Below are positions 17,884-25,332 of a DNA stretch of 64,000 nt, piece after piece; the stretch's first letter is position 1, and every line of letters starts with the position of its first letter. Both the position numbers and the translations under genes were made by a program. The stretch covers positions 86,022 through 150,021 of the forward strand of contig NZ_JQAR01000004.1 in assembly GCF_001437155.1 (NCBI RefSeq). Reading direction: 5' to 3'. This DNA is from Liquorilactobacillus mali. GTDB lineage: Bacteria; Bacillota; Bacilli; Lactobacillales; Lactobacillaceae. The notes beneath the pieces were generated by a model. The model made no database searches and was not told the DNA's origin. It saw nothing but the letters and a program-made list of their open reading frames with translations.

Positions 17884-17904
17884 TTGTTAGCCCTTTGTTA
17901 GCCC
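17884..17904 (+). promoter_or_regulatory. probable integrase arm-type sites, left
   Basis: Two direct copies of TTGTTAGCCC at 17884-17893 and 17895-17904, one helical turn apart, about 100 bp inside attL. The same TTGTTAGC pair with the same 11-bp phasing lies inside attR at 51052 and 51063. Confidence 0.65.
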
Positions 17905-17907
17905 TTT

Positions 17908-19050
17908 TTAGAAGTCTACATAGCTGGTAAACTTGGCCGCAATCTCATTTTTCTTTTGATTAGTTAGCGCTGCATAGACATCCATTGTAGTCTTAAAATC
18001 ACGATGCCCGAGCTGCTGTTGTACTTGCTTTATAGATAGCCCTGATTCAATAGCTAGAGTAGCGTAGGTATGCCTAAAACCGTGAGTAGTAATATGCTTT
18101 AAGTCATACTTTTGGATGCAGTGTTGAAGCCACAGAGTGGGTTTGACAGGTTGCAACATTGTATTTTTTACTGAATTAAAGACCAGTTGATTAGGCTGTA
18201 GAGAATTGAAACCAAGATGCATTAATTCTTGTTGTTGCTGGAACCGCCATTTTTTAATAATGACGATTGTTTTTGGATCAATGAATACAGTACGGTTACT
18301 TTCGAACGTTTTGGGTGAGTTGATGATTAAGCCATTCTCACCACGTGACTGAGTTTTATTCACAGTCACAGTATTTTTCTCGAAATTGATATCATTATAA
18401 GTTAGCGCCAATGCCTCAGACTTTCGTAGTCCACTGAAAGCTAGTAATCTAAAGAAGGTATATGCCTCCATATTGTCCTCGTCATATAAACATTTTAGAA
18501 AGTGTTGCAACTCACCACGATCATAGAAATTATTTTTCATTGTTGTGACTGGTTTAGCTTTATTACGTGGTTTAATCACATTGTCAACGGGATTTTCGAT
18601 GATTAGTTTCATCCTTTTAGCATACTTAAATATTCGTGACACATTATTGATGAACACTTTATATTTCGTAAAGCCATCGGCAAACCACTTATCTACAGCT
18701 TGTTGGCATTGCATCGTAGTTATTTTTGAAAGTGCAATATTACCAAAAACAGGAAGGATGTGTAATGTAAATATTTCTCTTGTTTTAGTCCAAGTCGATT
18801 CCCTTACTGTATTTTTATAAAGTTTAAACCAAGCCTCATAAACTTCTTTAAATGTAATTTTACTACTATCACTAAAGCCATTATTGCGAATTTTTTCCTC
18901 TAATTGAGCAGCTGCAATTTTGGCTTCTTTTTTTGTGCTAAAACCCTGGCGCTTAATAACTTTTTGTTTTCCTGAAGAATCTCGACCCTCAAAAACCTGA
19001 AATCTCCAAAATGTACCTTTTTTATTTTTATATTGTTTAATTGAAGCCAT
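17908..19050 (-). CDS. int: site-specific tyrosine integrase
   Basis: Catalyses integration and excision at tRNA-Gln. The 380-residue protein has an N-terminal AP2-like arm-binding domain (GTFWRFQVFEGRDSSGK; KEAKIAAAQLEE), a SAM-like core-binding domain (about 65-165) and the catalytic domain with Arg209 (FSGLRKSEAL), HGFRHTYA (His323, Arg326), His349 in LGHRD and nucleophile Tyr359 in DVYAAL. The 3' end faces attL. It is homologous over its whole length to the broken integrase at 51290-52432. Confidence 0.95.
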   Translation of the reverse strand: MASIKQYKNKKGTFWRFQVFEGRDSSGKQKVIKRQGFSTKKEAKIAAAQLEEKIRNNGFSDSSKITFKEVYEAWFKLYKNTVRESTWTKTREIFTLHILPVFGNIALSKITTMQCQQAVDKWFADGFTKYKVFINNVSRIFKYAKRMKLIIENPVDNVIKPRNKAKPVTTMKNNFYDRGELQHFLKCLYDEDNMEAYTFFRLLAFSGLRKSEALALTYNDINFEKNTVTVNKTQSRGENGLIINSPKTFESNRTVFIDPKTIVIIKKWRFQQQQELMHLGFNSLQPNQLVFNSVKNTMLQPVKPTLWLQHCIQKYDLKHITTHGFRHTYATLAIESGLSIKQVQQQLGHRDFKTTMDVYAALTNQKKNEIAAKFTSYVDF

Positions 19051-19070
19051 TATATTTTTCCTCCATAACG

Positions 19071-19088
19071 CACAGCTGGCGGCAAGTG
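19071..19088 (+). repeat. CACAGCTGGCGG-type repeat (three places in the prophage)
   Basis: CACAGCTGGCGG occurs at 19071-19082 (extended to CTGGCGGCAAGTG through 19088) and at 20161-20172. CTGGCGGCAAGTG is present inverted at 51026-51038 near attR. Copies flank the integrase/excision region and the right end, suggesting a recombination or regulatory protein site. Confidence 0.55.
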
Positions 19089-19105
19089 AATTATGTATGG
19101 AGATA

Positions 19106-19726
19106 CTAAAATAAATCTATATTGTATTGCTCGGTTATATTTTCTTTTTTCCAATTGAAATATTCCGAAATATATTCGCTGTTTTCTTTTTCATGTAAAA
19201 AGTTTTTCAAGCTATTTTCAATTTGATTCCTAAGTTCTGTTTTTAAAGGTATTGAAAGTTGTGAACTAAGCTTGGAAAAGCTAATTTTGTCATTCTTACT
19301 AGCTAATTCACAGTTAATTAGGAATTGATTGCTACGGAAAATATTCCCTTTAGTTGAAAGATTTATTGATAGTTCAATCGTTTCATTTCCTTTTGGCGAA
19401 ATACATAATAAGAATCCATCTATATTTACCCCCAAAGGTATTCCTTTTGTCTGTTCCGAATCGACGGCGTAATCATAATCAAACTCAATAGCATTCTCTG
19501 AAAAAGAAAATTTAACACTAAAATCCAGAGGCGAATAATCAAAAAAATCTTTGGGTTCAACTAATAAATAATTGCATAGCGTATTGATGGTATCAAACTG
19601 AATACCTTTTGCATCATTTTGCTTCAAAGAAGTTAATGTCGTTCGTGATATGCCAGTGTCATTAGAAATTCTTGTGATTTTTAACTGTCTCTCAGCTAAA
19701 AGTACGGCTAGATTACAAATAATCAT
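19106..19726 (-). CDS. phage repressor, XRE-type helix-turn-helix
   Basis: A 206-residue protein. Residues 1-65 form a Cro/C1-like HTH (RISNDTGISRTTLTSLKQND; DTINTLCNYLLVEPKDFFDY). The C-terminal 140 residues are a beta-rich domain I do not recognise; no Ser-Lys peptidase motifs are visible, so RecA-induced self-cleavage is not predicted and induction may depend on the antirepressor at 25.3 kb. It is divergent from the early genes across a long palindrome. Confidence 0.85.
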   Translation of the reverse strand: MIICNLAVLLAERQLKITRISNDTGISRTTLTSLKQNDAKGIQFDTINTLCNYLLVEPKDFFDYSPLDFSVKFSFSENAIEFDYDYAVDSEQTKGIPLGVNIDGFLLCISPKGNETIELSINLSTKGNIFRSNQFLINCELASKNDKISFSKLSSQLSIPLKTELRNQIENSLKNFLHEKENSEYISEYFNWKKENITEQYNIDLF

Positions 19727-19731
19727 GATTT

Positions 19732-19789
19732 AACTCCTTTCTACATTTATTGTACAGTATGTTGAACAATAAGTATATAGAAAGGAGTT
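19732..19789. promoter_or_regulatory. repressor operator in a long palindrome
   Basis: AACTCCTTTCTA (19732-19743) is the exact complement of TAGAAAGGAGTT (19778-19789). Between them TTATTGT (19747) and ACAATAA (19766) form an inner inverted repeat. A partial third copy, CTATTGTACAA, lies near 19846. The position between divergent repressor and early genes points to repressor operators. The outer arms also act as Shine-Dalgarno sites in both directions; on the plus strand AAAGGAG is followed by a 12-codon TTG frame that may be a leader peptide. Confidence 0.65.
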
Positions 19790-19874
19790 AATACTGTTGC
19801 AATATCTTTCTGAATATGTTTTAATAAGTCTATAAACGTTCAAACTATTGTACAAAAAAGAAGGAGGAATAAAA

Positions 19875-20153
19875 ATGCAAGCAAATTTTAATTTAGAATT
19901 ACCAATTGAAATTGAAAATGAGTTAAGAAATAGAATTATAGAAATTGTGAAAAATACAATTGGCACAATTAAGCATGATTCAAGTTTCCCAGAATATATG
20001 GACAAAAAACAGTGTGCAGAATATTTGAATATCAGTCGCAGTACTTTTGATAAGTGGCTTAAAACGCAAGATATACCATTTGTACTTATCAATGGATCGT
20101 ACAGGTTCAAAAGAAGTGAGATTGATAAATTCATGGTAGAAAAGCAAAAATAA
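19875..20153 (+). CDS. excisionase-like DNA-binding protein (MerR/HTH_17 type)
   Basis: A 92-residue protein with a winged-helix domain in its C-terminal half: MDKKQCAEYLNISRSTFDKWL and FVLINGSYRFKRSEIDKFM. This pattern fits excisionase-like and small activator proteins of phages. AAGGAGG precedes the ATG at 19875. It is the first sizeable early gene, where cro or xis usually lies; no separate cro is seen. Confidence 0.75.
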   Translation: MQANFNLELPIEIENELRNRIIEIVKNTIGTIKHDSSFPEYMDKKQCAEYLNISRSTFDKWLKTQDIPFVLINGSYRFKRSEIDKFMVEKQK

Positions 20154-20244
20154 AAAATAGCACAGCTGGCGGTGTGTGTGTATAAAGAAATAATCAAGAA
20201 ATGATTGAATTGATGAAAAATAAATATGAAAGAAGACAATAAAT

Positions 20245-20760
20245 ATGGAAAATGAATATAGTAAGATTTTAGACTTAATTAAACAAGATGTTAAAAATTT
20301 AAGAGTATCCCTCAATTCAATAGGAAAAGAACAACTTGTCACAGATGTAATACCGAATACAGTTATGACAATTTTTTCAACAATACTAAAAAGATTTAAT
20401 AACGATCTTTCTGATTACAATAACTTTTTAAAAAGTTATCACGGAAATAATATTCGTGAGTCTGTAATCGCTGAAACACCGATGTATTTCTTTTTAAAAG
20501 AACTAGATAAAATAGAAAAATCTGTAGTTGAATTGGACGATATCAACTTTTTGGTCAAGAGTAAATATGAATGGGATATGCTCATGAAGCAACTAGATAA
20601 ATTCAATATTTCATGGGACGGTATTCAGAACCCATCAAGTATTAATCGCTGGAATGACTATAGGAAAGATACAGTAATTGTACTTGATGACACTATAGTA
20701 ACTTATGGAAACACTGAAAATTCAGCTTATCCAAGCATTGATGCTAAAGACTTAATTTAA
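20245..20760 (+). CDS. unknown early protein with shared C-terminal domain (1 of 3)
   Basis: I do not recognise this 171-residue protein. The N-terminal 100 residues are helical and charged. Residues from about 103 onward match the whole of the next protein: W..LM..L....I.W.G in the first half, then INRWNDYRKDTVIVLDD against INNWNDFEEDTVITIKD, then TYG..EN.AYP. It is the first of three consecutive genes carrying this unit. Position suggests an early regulatory or DNA-metabolism role, but nothing in the sequence proves it. Confidence 0.7.
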   Translation: MENEYSKILDLIKQDVKNLRVSLNSIGKEQLVTDVIPNTVMTIFSTILKRFNNDLSDYNNFLKSYHGNNIRESVIAETPMYFFLKELDKIEKSVVELDDINFLVKSKYEWDMLMKQLDKFNISWDGIQNPSSINRWNDYRKDTVIVLDDTIVTYGNTENSAYPSIDAKDLI

Positions 20761-20783
20761 AAGTATAGGGAGGGAAATTAACT

Positions 20784-21044
20784 ATGACAAATTTAAATCA
20801 ATCATCGTCGTTTAATATCTTAATCAAAAATCAACAGCAATGGAATTTATTGATGGAGAATCTTGAAAACCGAAATGTTACTTGGGGCGGAAAATATCGT
20901 CCAACAGAGATTAATAATTGGAATGATTTTGAAGAAGATACTGTTATTACAATTAAAGATAGCAAACTAACCTATGGCCGAGTTGAAAACTTAGCTTATC
21001 CAACCTTGAAATTTACAGATGACAATGTGATTCTAGTCGGTTAA
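20784..21044 (+). CDS. unknown small protein consisting of the shared domain (2 of 3)
   Basis: An 86-residue protein that is essentially only the domain found at the C terminus of its upstream neighbour (NILIKNQQQWNLLMENL; WGGKYRPTEINNWNDF; KLTYGRVENLAYP). AGGGAGG precedes the ATG. It looks like the minimal form of a repeated domain family of unknown fold, predicted alpha then beta. Confidence 0.75.
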   Translation: MTNLNQSSSFNILIKNQQQWNLLMENLENRNVTWGGKYRPTEINNWNDFEEDTVITIKDSKLTYGRVENLAYPTLKFTDDNVILVG

Positions 21045-21083
21045 TCAATTAATTCAAAATTAAATAAAAAGGGGAAATTTAAA

Positions 21084-21719
21084 ATGAGGAAATCACCATT
21101 AAAGGAACAATTAGAGAAGCAGTTGAAAGAGGCTAAGACACCATATAAAAATATTGCTAAAAACATTTATAATTTTATTATGACATATCGCGGCGGTATA
21201 GAATTCACCTCTTCGCCTTGGCAAGAAAATATTTTTGAAGTAGTGATCAAAAATTCAATTAAGAAATATGGAAAAAAGCAAATTGAAGAATATGAAGGAA
21301 CTTATCAAAGTGATCATTATAATGGGTTCGAGATTAAAATAGTTAAAGAAATTGATAAAATCATAGAAGACGAGAGAGAGACGTTTTCTATGTCCCAAAT
21401 AGATATTAATAAGAATATACCAATACATGGTGTTTTCATGACTTCTAACTATTCGGGCTGGAACAAGTTAATAAGATATTTAGAACAAGATTCAGATATC
21501 AAATGGTTAAATGAAGAAACAAAAGGATTACCATATAAAAATAATCAATATAAAGACTTCGTTAGAAAATATGGAGCTGGAGATAAAAATAATGTCCTTT
21601 GCGTCATGATTGATGAAAATTTAGCCTATCTATGTGACATTGAAACACTATGGACTTATAATTGGTGGTCAATTGATGATATTAGTACTCCAGAGAGACG
21701 TGATGTAAAAATCAATTAA
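21084..21719 (+). CDS. unknown protein with divergent copy of the shared domain (3 of 3)
   Basis: A 211-residue protein. The N-terminal 110 residues are lysine- and glutamate-rich and helical. The C-terminal part repeats the neighbour unit in divergent form: GVFMTSNYSGWNKLIRYLEQ, IKWLNEE, YKDFVRKYGAGDKNNVLCV and MIDENLAYLCD. AAAGGGGAAA precedes the ATG and a terminator follows the stop, so the three genes form one transcription unit. Confidence 0.7.
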   Translation: MRKSPLKEQLEKQLKEAKTPYKNIAKNIYNFIMTYRGGIEFTSSPWQENIFEVVIKNSIKKYGKKQIEEYEGTYQSDHYNGFEIKIVKEIDKIIEDERETFSMSQIDINKNIPIHGVFMTSNYSGWNKLIRYLEQDSDIKWLNEETKGLPYKNNQYKDFVRKYGAGDKNNVLCVMIDENLAYLCDIETLWTYNWWSIDDISTPERRDVKIN

Positions 21720-21731
21720 AATAAAAAAAAT

Positions 21732-21757
21732 AAACTCCTTAATTTGAGGAGTTTTTT
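21732..21757 (+). terminator. rho-independent terminator of the early unit
   Basis: AAACTCCT pairs with AGGAGTTT, followed by a T run. Confidence 0.8.
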
Positions 21758-21799
21758 ACTATATTGATTAAATTAATTGATAAAAACGGTGAACTTTGC

Positions 21800-21956
21800 C
21801 TATGTAACACTGCATAATAAGTGAAGGGGTATTAACCTCATACATAAGTGAAGGTAATAGCCTATTCATTAGCTGCGCTAATTCATAGTGAAAGTTCAAG
21901 ACATTTGTGTCACACGTTATTCGCAAGCTCATAACGGGACACTAACAGTTAGTTTT
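21800..21956 (+). repeat. direct repeats and small hairpins upstream of the candidate origin
   Basis: ATAAGTGAAGG occurs near 21818 and again at 21844, with a degenerate CATAGTGAAAG near 21884. Small hairpins follow: ATTAGC-TGC-GCTAAT (21868-21882), CGTTAT/ATAACG (21915-21936) and ACTAAC-A-GTTAGT (21941-21953). No reading frame of useful length covers this stretch. Confidence 0.55.
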
Positions 21957-21964
21957 CCTTATAT

Positions 21965-22232
21965 CAGTTTTCCGCCAATTATAGGAATTTAAGTTTTAAA
22001 TTTTAAAAAATATAAAAGGCGAAAACTGTAAATACAAAATAAAGGATTATAAAAAAACTAGAACACTTACAGTTTTTAATTGAGTGATGATTTTCCGCCA
22101 AAAGTTCGTCTATTATATAATTATATATTATTTCTTATAATAGACGAACAAATGGCGGAAACTAGAAAATAATAAAACTGTAAGTGTTGGTACAGTACTA
22201 TATATTATACTAAGGGAACATTTACAGTTTTT
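21965..22232. other. candidate prophage replication origin: iterons and nested 127-bp palindrome
   Basis: Three exact inverted-repeat pairs are nested: AACACTTACAGTTTT (22062-22076) with its complement at 22174-22188; TTTCCGCCA (22092-22100) with 22153-22161; GTTCGTCTATTATA (22104-22117) with 22136-22149. Extra copies lie outside: CAGTTTTCCGCC at 21965 facing GGCGAAAACTG at 22018, and ACATTTACAGTTTTT near 22218. Thus a TTACAGTTTT motif appears four times and TTTTCCGCC-like motifs four times, in both orientations, within an AT-rich 270-bp tract. This is typical of iteron origins. The assignment is inference from structure and position. Confidence 0.6.
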
Positions 22233-22239
22233 GAGAAAG

Positions 22240-22390
22240 TAATATTATTGTGAAGTTGCGCAGCAACGAACAAGCCCTGAATTACAAGAGTAGCGCAGTA
22301 AGAGGCGGTCAGCCTAATGTTACGCCGTGAGCATAGCGAACTAGTAACTATTATTACACATACATATTAATATTAAAAAATAAGGGAGAG
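22240..22390 (+). other. GC-richer structured non-coding stretch
   Basis: Between the palindrome and the next gene lies a stretch visibly richer in G+C than its surroundings. It contains GTTGC-GCA-GCAAC (22255-22267), GGCG/CGCC arms (about 22303-22326) and repeated TAGCG. No reading frame is convincing. It could be a leader or small RNA. Confidence 0.35.
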
Positions 22391-22398
22391 ATTCAAAT

Positions 22399-22869
22399 AT
22401 GACAGATACAAAGAAGAAGGAATATAAATATGAAGATTTTTACGATTGTGTTTTCCGTAAACGTATAAAATGCCAAGCCAAAATTAAACGAGGACGTATC
22501 ACTTATGATGAAAAAGATGAATTTTTCAAACACCCTCAATATTGGGTTGAATTAGTTGATTTAAGGAGTGTCAAAACTGGTAAATTTATAAGAAGTTATT
22601 CGGTTTTGGAGGCCGATAAACGTATCAGAAATAAATTTTTGAAGGTTGGTCAATATGTTACATTCTATGCAACAGTTGAAAAATTTCAGCGTACGAGAGT
22701 ACCCGATCCAGAAAATCAGTTTGCATGGTTTAACAAACACATGACTAATGTTAAGGGTTGCCAAAATCTAGCAGTAATGAACAAACAAGAAGCAGAAAAT
22801 AATATCAAACGTGGTGAAGTTGAGTACTCCACAAATAGCAAAAATGAAAATTTAAAAGTTGAAAAATAA
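22399..22869 (+). CDS. unknown phage protein, possible OB-fold nucleic-acid binder
   Basis: I do not recognise this 156-residue basic protein. Alternating beta-like segments (YWVELVDLRSVKTGKFIRSY; GQYVTFYATVEKFQRT) would suit an OB-type fold, and the C terminus is disordered and charged, as in single-strand binding proteins, but no family motif is decisive. GGGAGAG precedes the ATG. It is the first gene after the candidate origin and is followed 25 bases later by the 419-residue gene. Confidence 0.65.
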   Translation: MTDTKKKEYKYEDFYDCVFRKRIKCQAKIKRGRITYDEKDEFFKHPQYWVELVDLRSVKTGKFIRSYSVLEADKRIRNKFLKVGQYVTFYATVEKFQRTRVPDPENQFAWFNKHMTNVKGCQNLAVMNKQEAENNIKRGEVEYSTNSKNENLKVEK

Positions 22870-22894
22870 TATATGTGGAAAAGAGGTGTGAGAT

Positions 22895-24154
22895 ATGGAA
22901 GAGTTAGATTTAAATGAATTAATAAATGAATATAATAAATATATTCCACAAAGAGAAGTTGAGTATTTTAAGAAAAATGGCTCATTAGATCATAAAAAAA
23001 GAGTAGTTGAGAAGTTAAAAAAAGCATTCAAAAATGTTTCAACATCGGGCAGAGGCAAGAAGTTAATATTCTTTATAGGAGCGCCAATTGAAGGTGCAGT
23101 TGTTGATTTGAGACAAGTTGCTACTACTGATACAGCCGTATTAAAAGTGGCTTACAACGCCAATCTGAGTATTACACAAGATATGATTGGGGAACATTTT
23201 ACAGCTAAAAGGTGGCTCACAAAGTTTGGAGTAAGGTTACCATTCATTAGCAAGGATGAGTTTTTTAAAAAATATAACAACCATTCAAACTATGGTTCTG
23301 AAATTGATACTAAGTTTGAGGCAGGCGTGAATATTAACAACTATACTAAACCAGATATTCATGAAGTTTTGAATAGTGAACTAGCTCAGAAAAAAATAGT
23401 ATATGTGATTGATCGCTTTTATGGTAGATTTTTTGATTCAGTCGTCAAACATAGCAAGCTGAAATTTAAAAAGGTTTATATTGGCAACTTTGAACACGAG
23501 GAAATTACTGCAGACGGGAATAAAAAGTGGGGAATTAATAAATCAAATAAATTAACGGAATGGGCGACTGGCAAAGTTGAGTATTTCATCAAGCAAAACA
23601 GAGACAAATATAAAACTTTGGTTGAATTATATAACTCGAAAGAGTTTAAACAATATATTAGGGAAGATTTGAATATTATATCTCTTTGGACTGAATACGA
23701 GCTGGTTGAAGCTGATACAGATACAAAAGTTGAAATTGATAATCAAGCTGAAGTAAATCTTTTAGTTAGCAAAATGGTGATTAAATCAATGACAAATCAA
23801 GAAATTAGCAATGATGTAAAAATTAATAAAATACCCTACGAGTTTGCTAAAAGGTTTTATATTTCTACTTTGGACAATGAGACAAAAACACTATGGAATA
23901 TGGGCGGTGAGACGTTATTTAAGTTTGACAATGAGAAAGATGGAATGTTATATCGACTGATCAGAGACCGAGTGTTAACTAAGTCGGTAGCAACGATTTT
24001 AGAAGAGATGAACGATGTAGAAATTGATATGGCCTACTATGAGGAACGCTGCGAGGAATATGAAATTAAGTTGAATGAGATTTTGAATAATCAAGACAAG
24101 TTAAATAAATTAATTGAAGAATATGAACGGAATAAGAAAGGGATAGGTGATTAA
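22895..24154 (+). CDS. unknown 419-residue phage protein, candidate replication protein
   Basis: No known family is recognised. There is no Walker A, no HUH motif and no primase or polymerase signature that I can see. The N-terminal half is mixed alpha/beta (KKLIFFIGAPIEG; KKIVYVIDRFYGRFFD; FKKVYIGNFEHEE); the C-terminal half is mostly helical with acidic patches and a final coiled-coil-like helix. GAGGTGTGAG precedes the ATG. By size and position next to the iteron region it is the best candidate for an initiator. That is inference only. Confidence 0.65.
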   Translation: MEELDLNELINEYNKYIPQREVEYFKKNGSLDHKKRVVEKLKKAFKNVSTSGRGKKLIFFIGAPIEGAVVDLRQVATTDTAVLKVAYNANLSITQDMIGEHFTAKRWLTKFGVRLPFISKDEFFKKYNNHSNYGSEIDTKFEAGVNINNYTKPDIHEVLNSELAQKKIVYVIDRFYGRFFDSVVKHSKLKFKKVYIGNFEHEEITADGNKKWGINKSNKLTEWATGKVEYFIKQNRDKYKTLVELYNSKEFKQYIREDLNIISLWTEYELVEADTDTKVEIDNQAEVNLLVSKMVIKSMTNQEISNDVKINKIPYEFAKRFYISTLDNETKTLWNMGGETLFKFDNEKDGMLYRLIRDRVLTKSVATILEEMNDVEIDMAYYEERCEEYEIKLNEILNNQDKLNKLIEEYERNKKGIGD

Positions 24155-24155
24155 T

Positions 24156-24803
24156 ATGAATGATATTTTTGATAAGGGGTTAAAAACTAGTAAATTAAGA
24201 GGTAGTCATATTCGAGAAAATATTGATGAGGTGTCGTTAAACGAGAAAATTAGAGGATATATAGGAAATGACACAAGGTTTAGTGACACTGGATTAAGTC
24301 AACATTTGGAAAATTTAGCCGATTATTTTTTGGAATCCGAAGACGTGAAGTCTAATAGGAGGATTGAGAAGTCCTTTTTCAAAAATGAAAGAGAATACGG
24401 CAAATATAACCAATCAAAGGCCACTCTTATAAGCGAAGAGAACACACTAGATTGGCTATGTGACGGTGTTGAGAGAGGCACATTGACAGATGAGTATATA
24501 GAGAAATTAGTCGCTAATATGGGCGGTAAAGACGTAATGAGATGGGTGATTTCGATGCACGAACACCTGAAGGAGATACCATTGCAGATGAAACCTGTAT
24601 TAAAAAATATTTTAGATAGCTGCTTCGAGTTTGGCACATACAAAGAGCAAGAAGTATTTACGAAGGCAATGGTAGGATTGAAGTTAGATGAGATTGCAGA
24701 GATTAGAGAAACAGGAGTGAGAAATGTACAAAAACAATTTAAAAATATATGTAATAAGATTGCTGAAAGAGTTAGAAATAGTAATATTGAATTGAGTTAT
24801 TAA
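24156..24803 (+). CDS. sigma-70 region 4-like phage transcription factor
   Basis: A 215-residue protein whose last 60 residues resemble sigma-70 region 4: QEVFTKAMVGLKLDEIAEIRE, then TGVRNVQKQFKNICNKIAERV, a helix-turn-helix. The first 150 residues are helical and unrecognised. The ATG at 24156 follows AGGTGATT; a GTG at 24147 lies inside that site. It begins one base after the preceding stop. ArpU/RinA-like late activators have the same C-terminal appearance, so a late-gene activator is plausible. Confidence 0.7.
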   Translation: MNDIFDKGLKTSKLRGSHIRENIDEVSLNEKIRGYIGNDTRFSDTGLSQHLENLADYFLESEDVKSNRRIEKSFFKNEREYGKYNQSKATLISEENTLDWLCDGVERGTLTDEYIEKLVANMGGKDVMRWVISMHEHLKEIPLQMKPVLKNILDSCFEFGTYKEQEVFTKAMVGLKLDEIAEIRETGVRNVQKQFKNICNKIAERVRNSNIELSY

Positions 24804-24969
24804 ATTAATTAGAAAAAACTTGAAAAAATTGCAATTATTTTGTCGAAAACAGTTCGTTTTTTAAAACGAGATGCCAGTATATACGAAGAGGTAAGAAAGA
24901 TATAAAATCACGAGCTAAGTTTATTAATTCTTGACCGATTCAAAAAAATACTTTGCGTTACACCTGTTT

Positions 24970-25255
24970 GGTAGGGAAACCTACCATGATGTTGATTTCA
25001 ATGGGAACACTCATTAAATCAACTCCATTAATTGTTATTTTTTCATCACATATATATTTTTTTAATATACTTCTAAAATTTAGTCTAATACACCTATTAT
25101 AAAATAATAACATAATTTAGGCCTTGTAACAAGCTAAATTTTAGAAGTTACATACCGAGGTTAGTAAACGTTAAAGGCGGTATTTCATCAGCTTCCTATT
25201 TTTAAACAAAAATATGGTTATGTCGTTGGCTAATCATTGACCTTAAGTGGTCAAT
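24970..25255 (+). other. structured non-coding region, candidate RNA
   Basis: The 529 bases between the sigma-like gene and the antirepressor hold no convincing gene but several hairpins: GGTAGG-GAAA-CCTACC with a GNRA tetraloop (24970-24985); GTTGATTT...AAATCAAC containing an inner AATG/CATT stem (24991-25023); CTTCTAAAATTTAG with exact complement 50 bases later (25070-25083, 25134-25147); ATTGACC-TTAAGT-GGTCAAT (25236-25255). Tandem tetraloop hairpins suggest an RNA; alternatively these are operators for late transcription. Confidence 0.5.
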
Positions 25256-25332
25256 ACATAAAAGTTTCATTTTTATAATACATAAATCGTATTAAGTTAT
25301 GATTTAAAAAAATTAAACAGGGAGTGTTGAAA

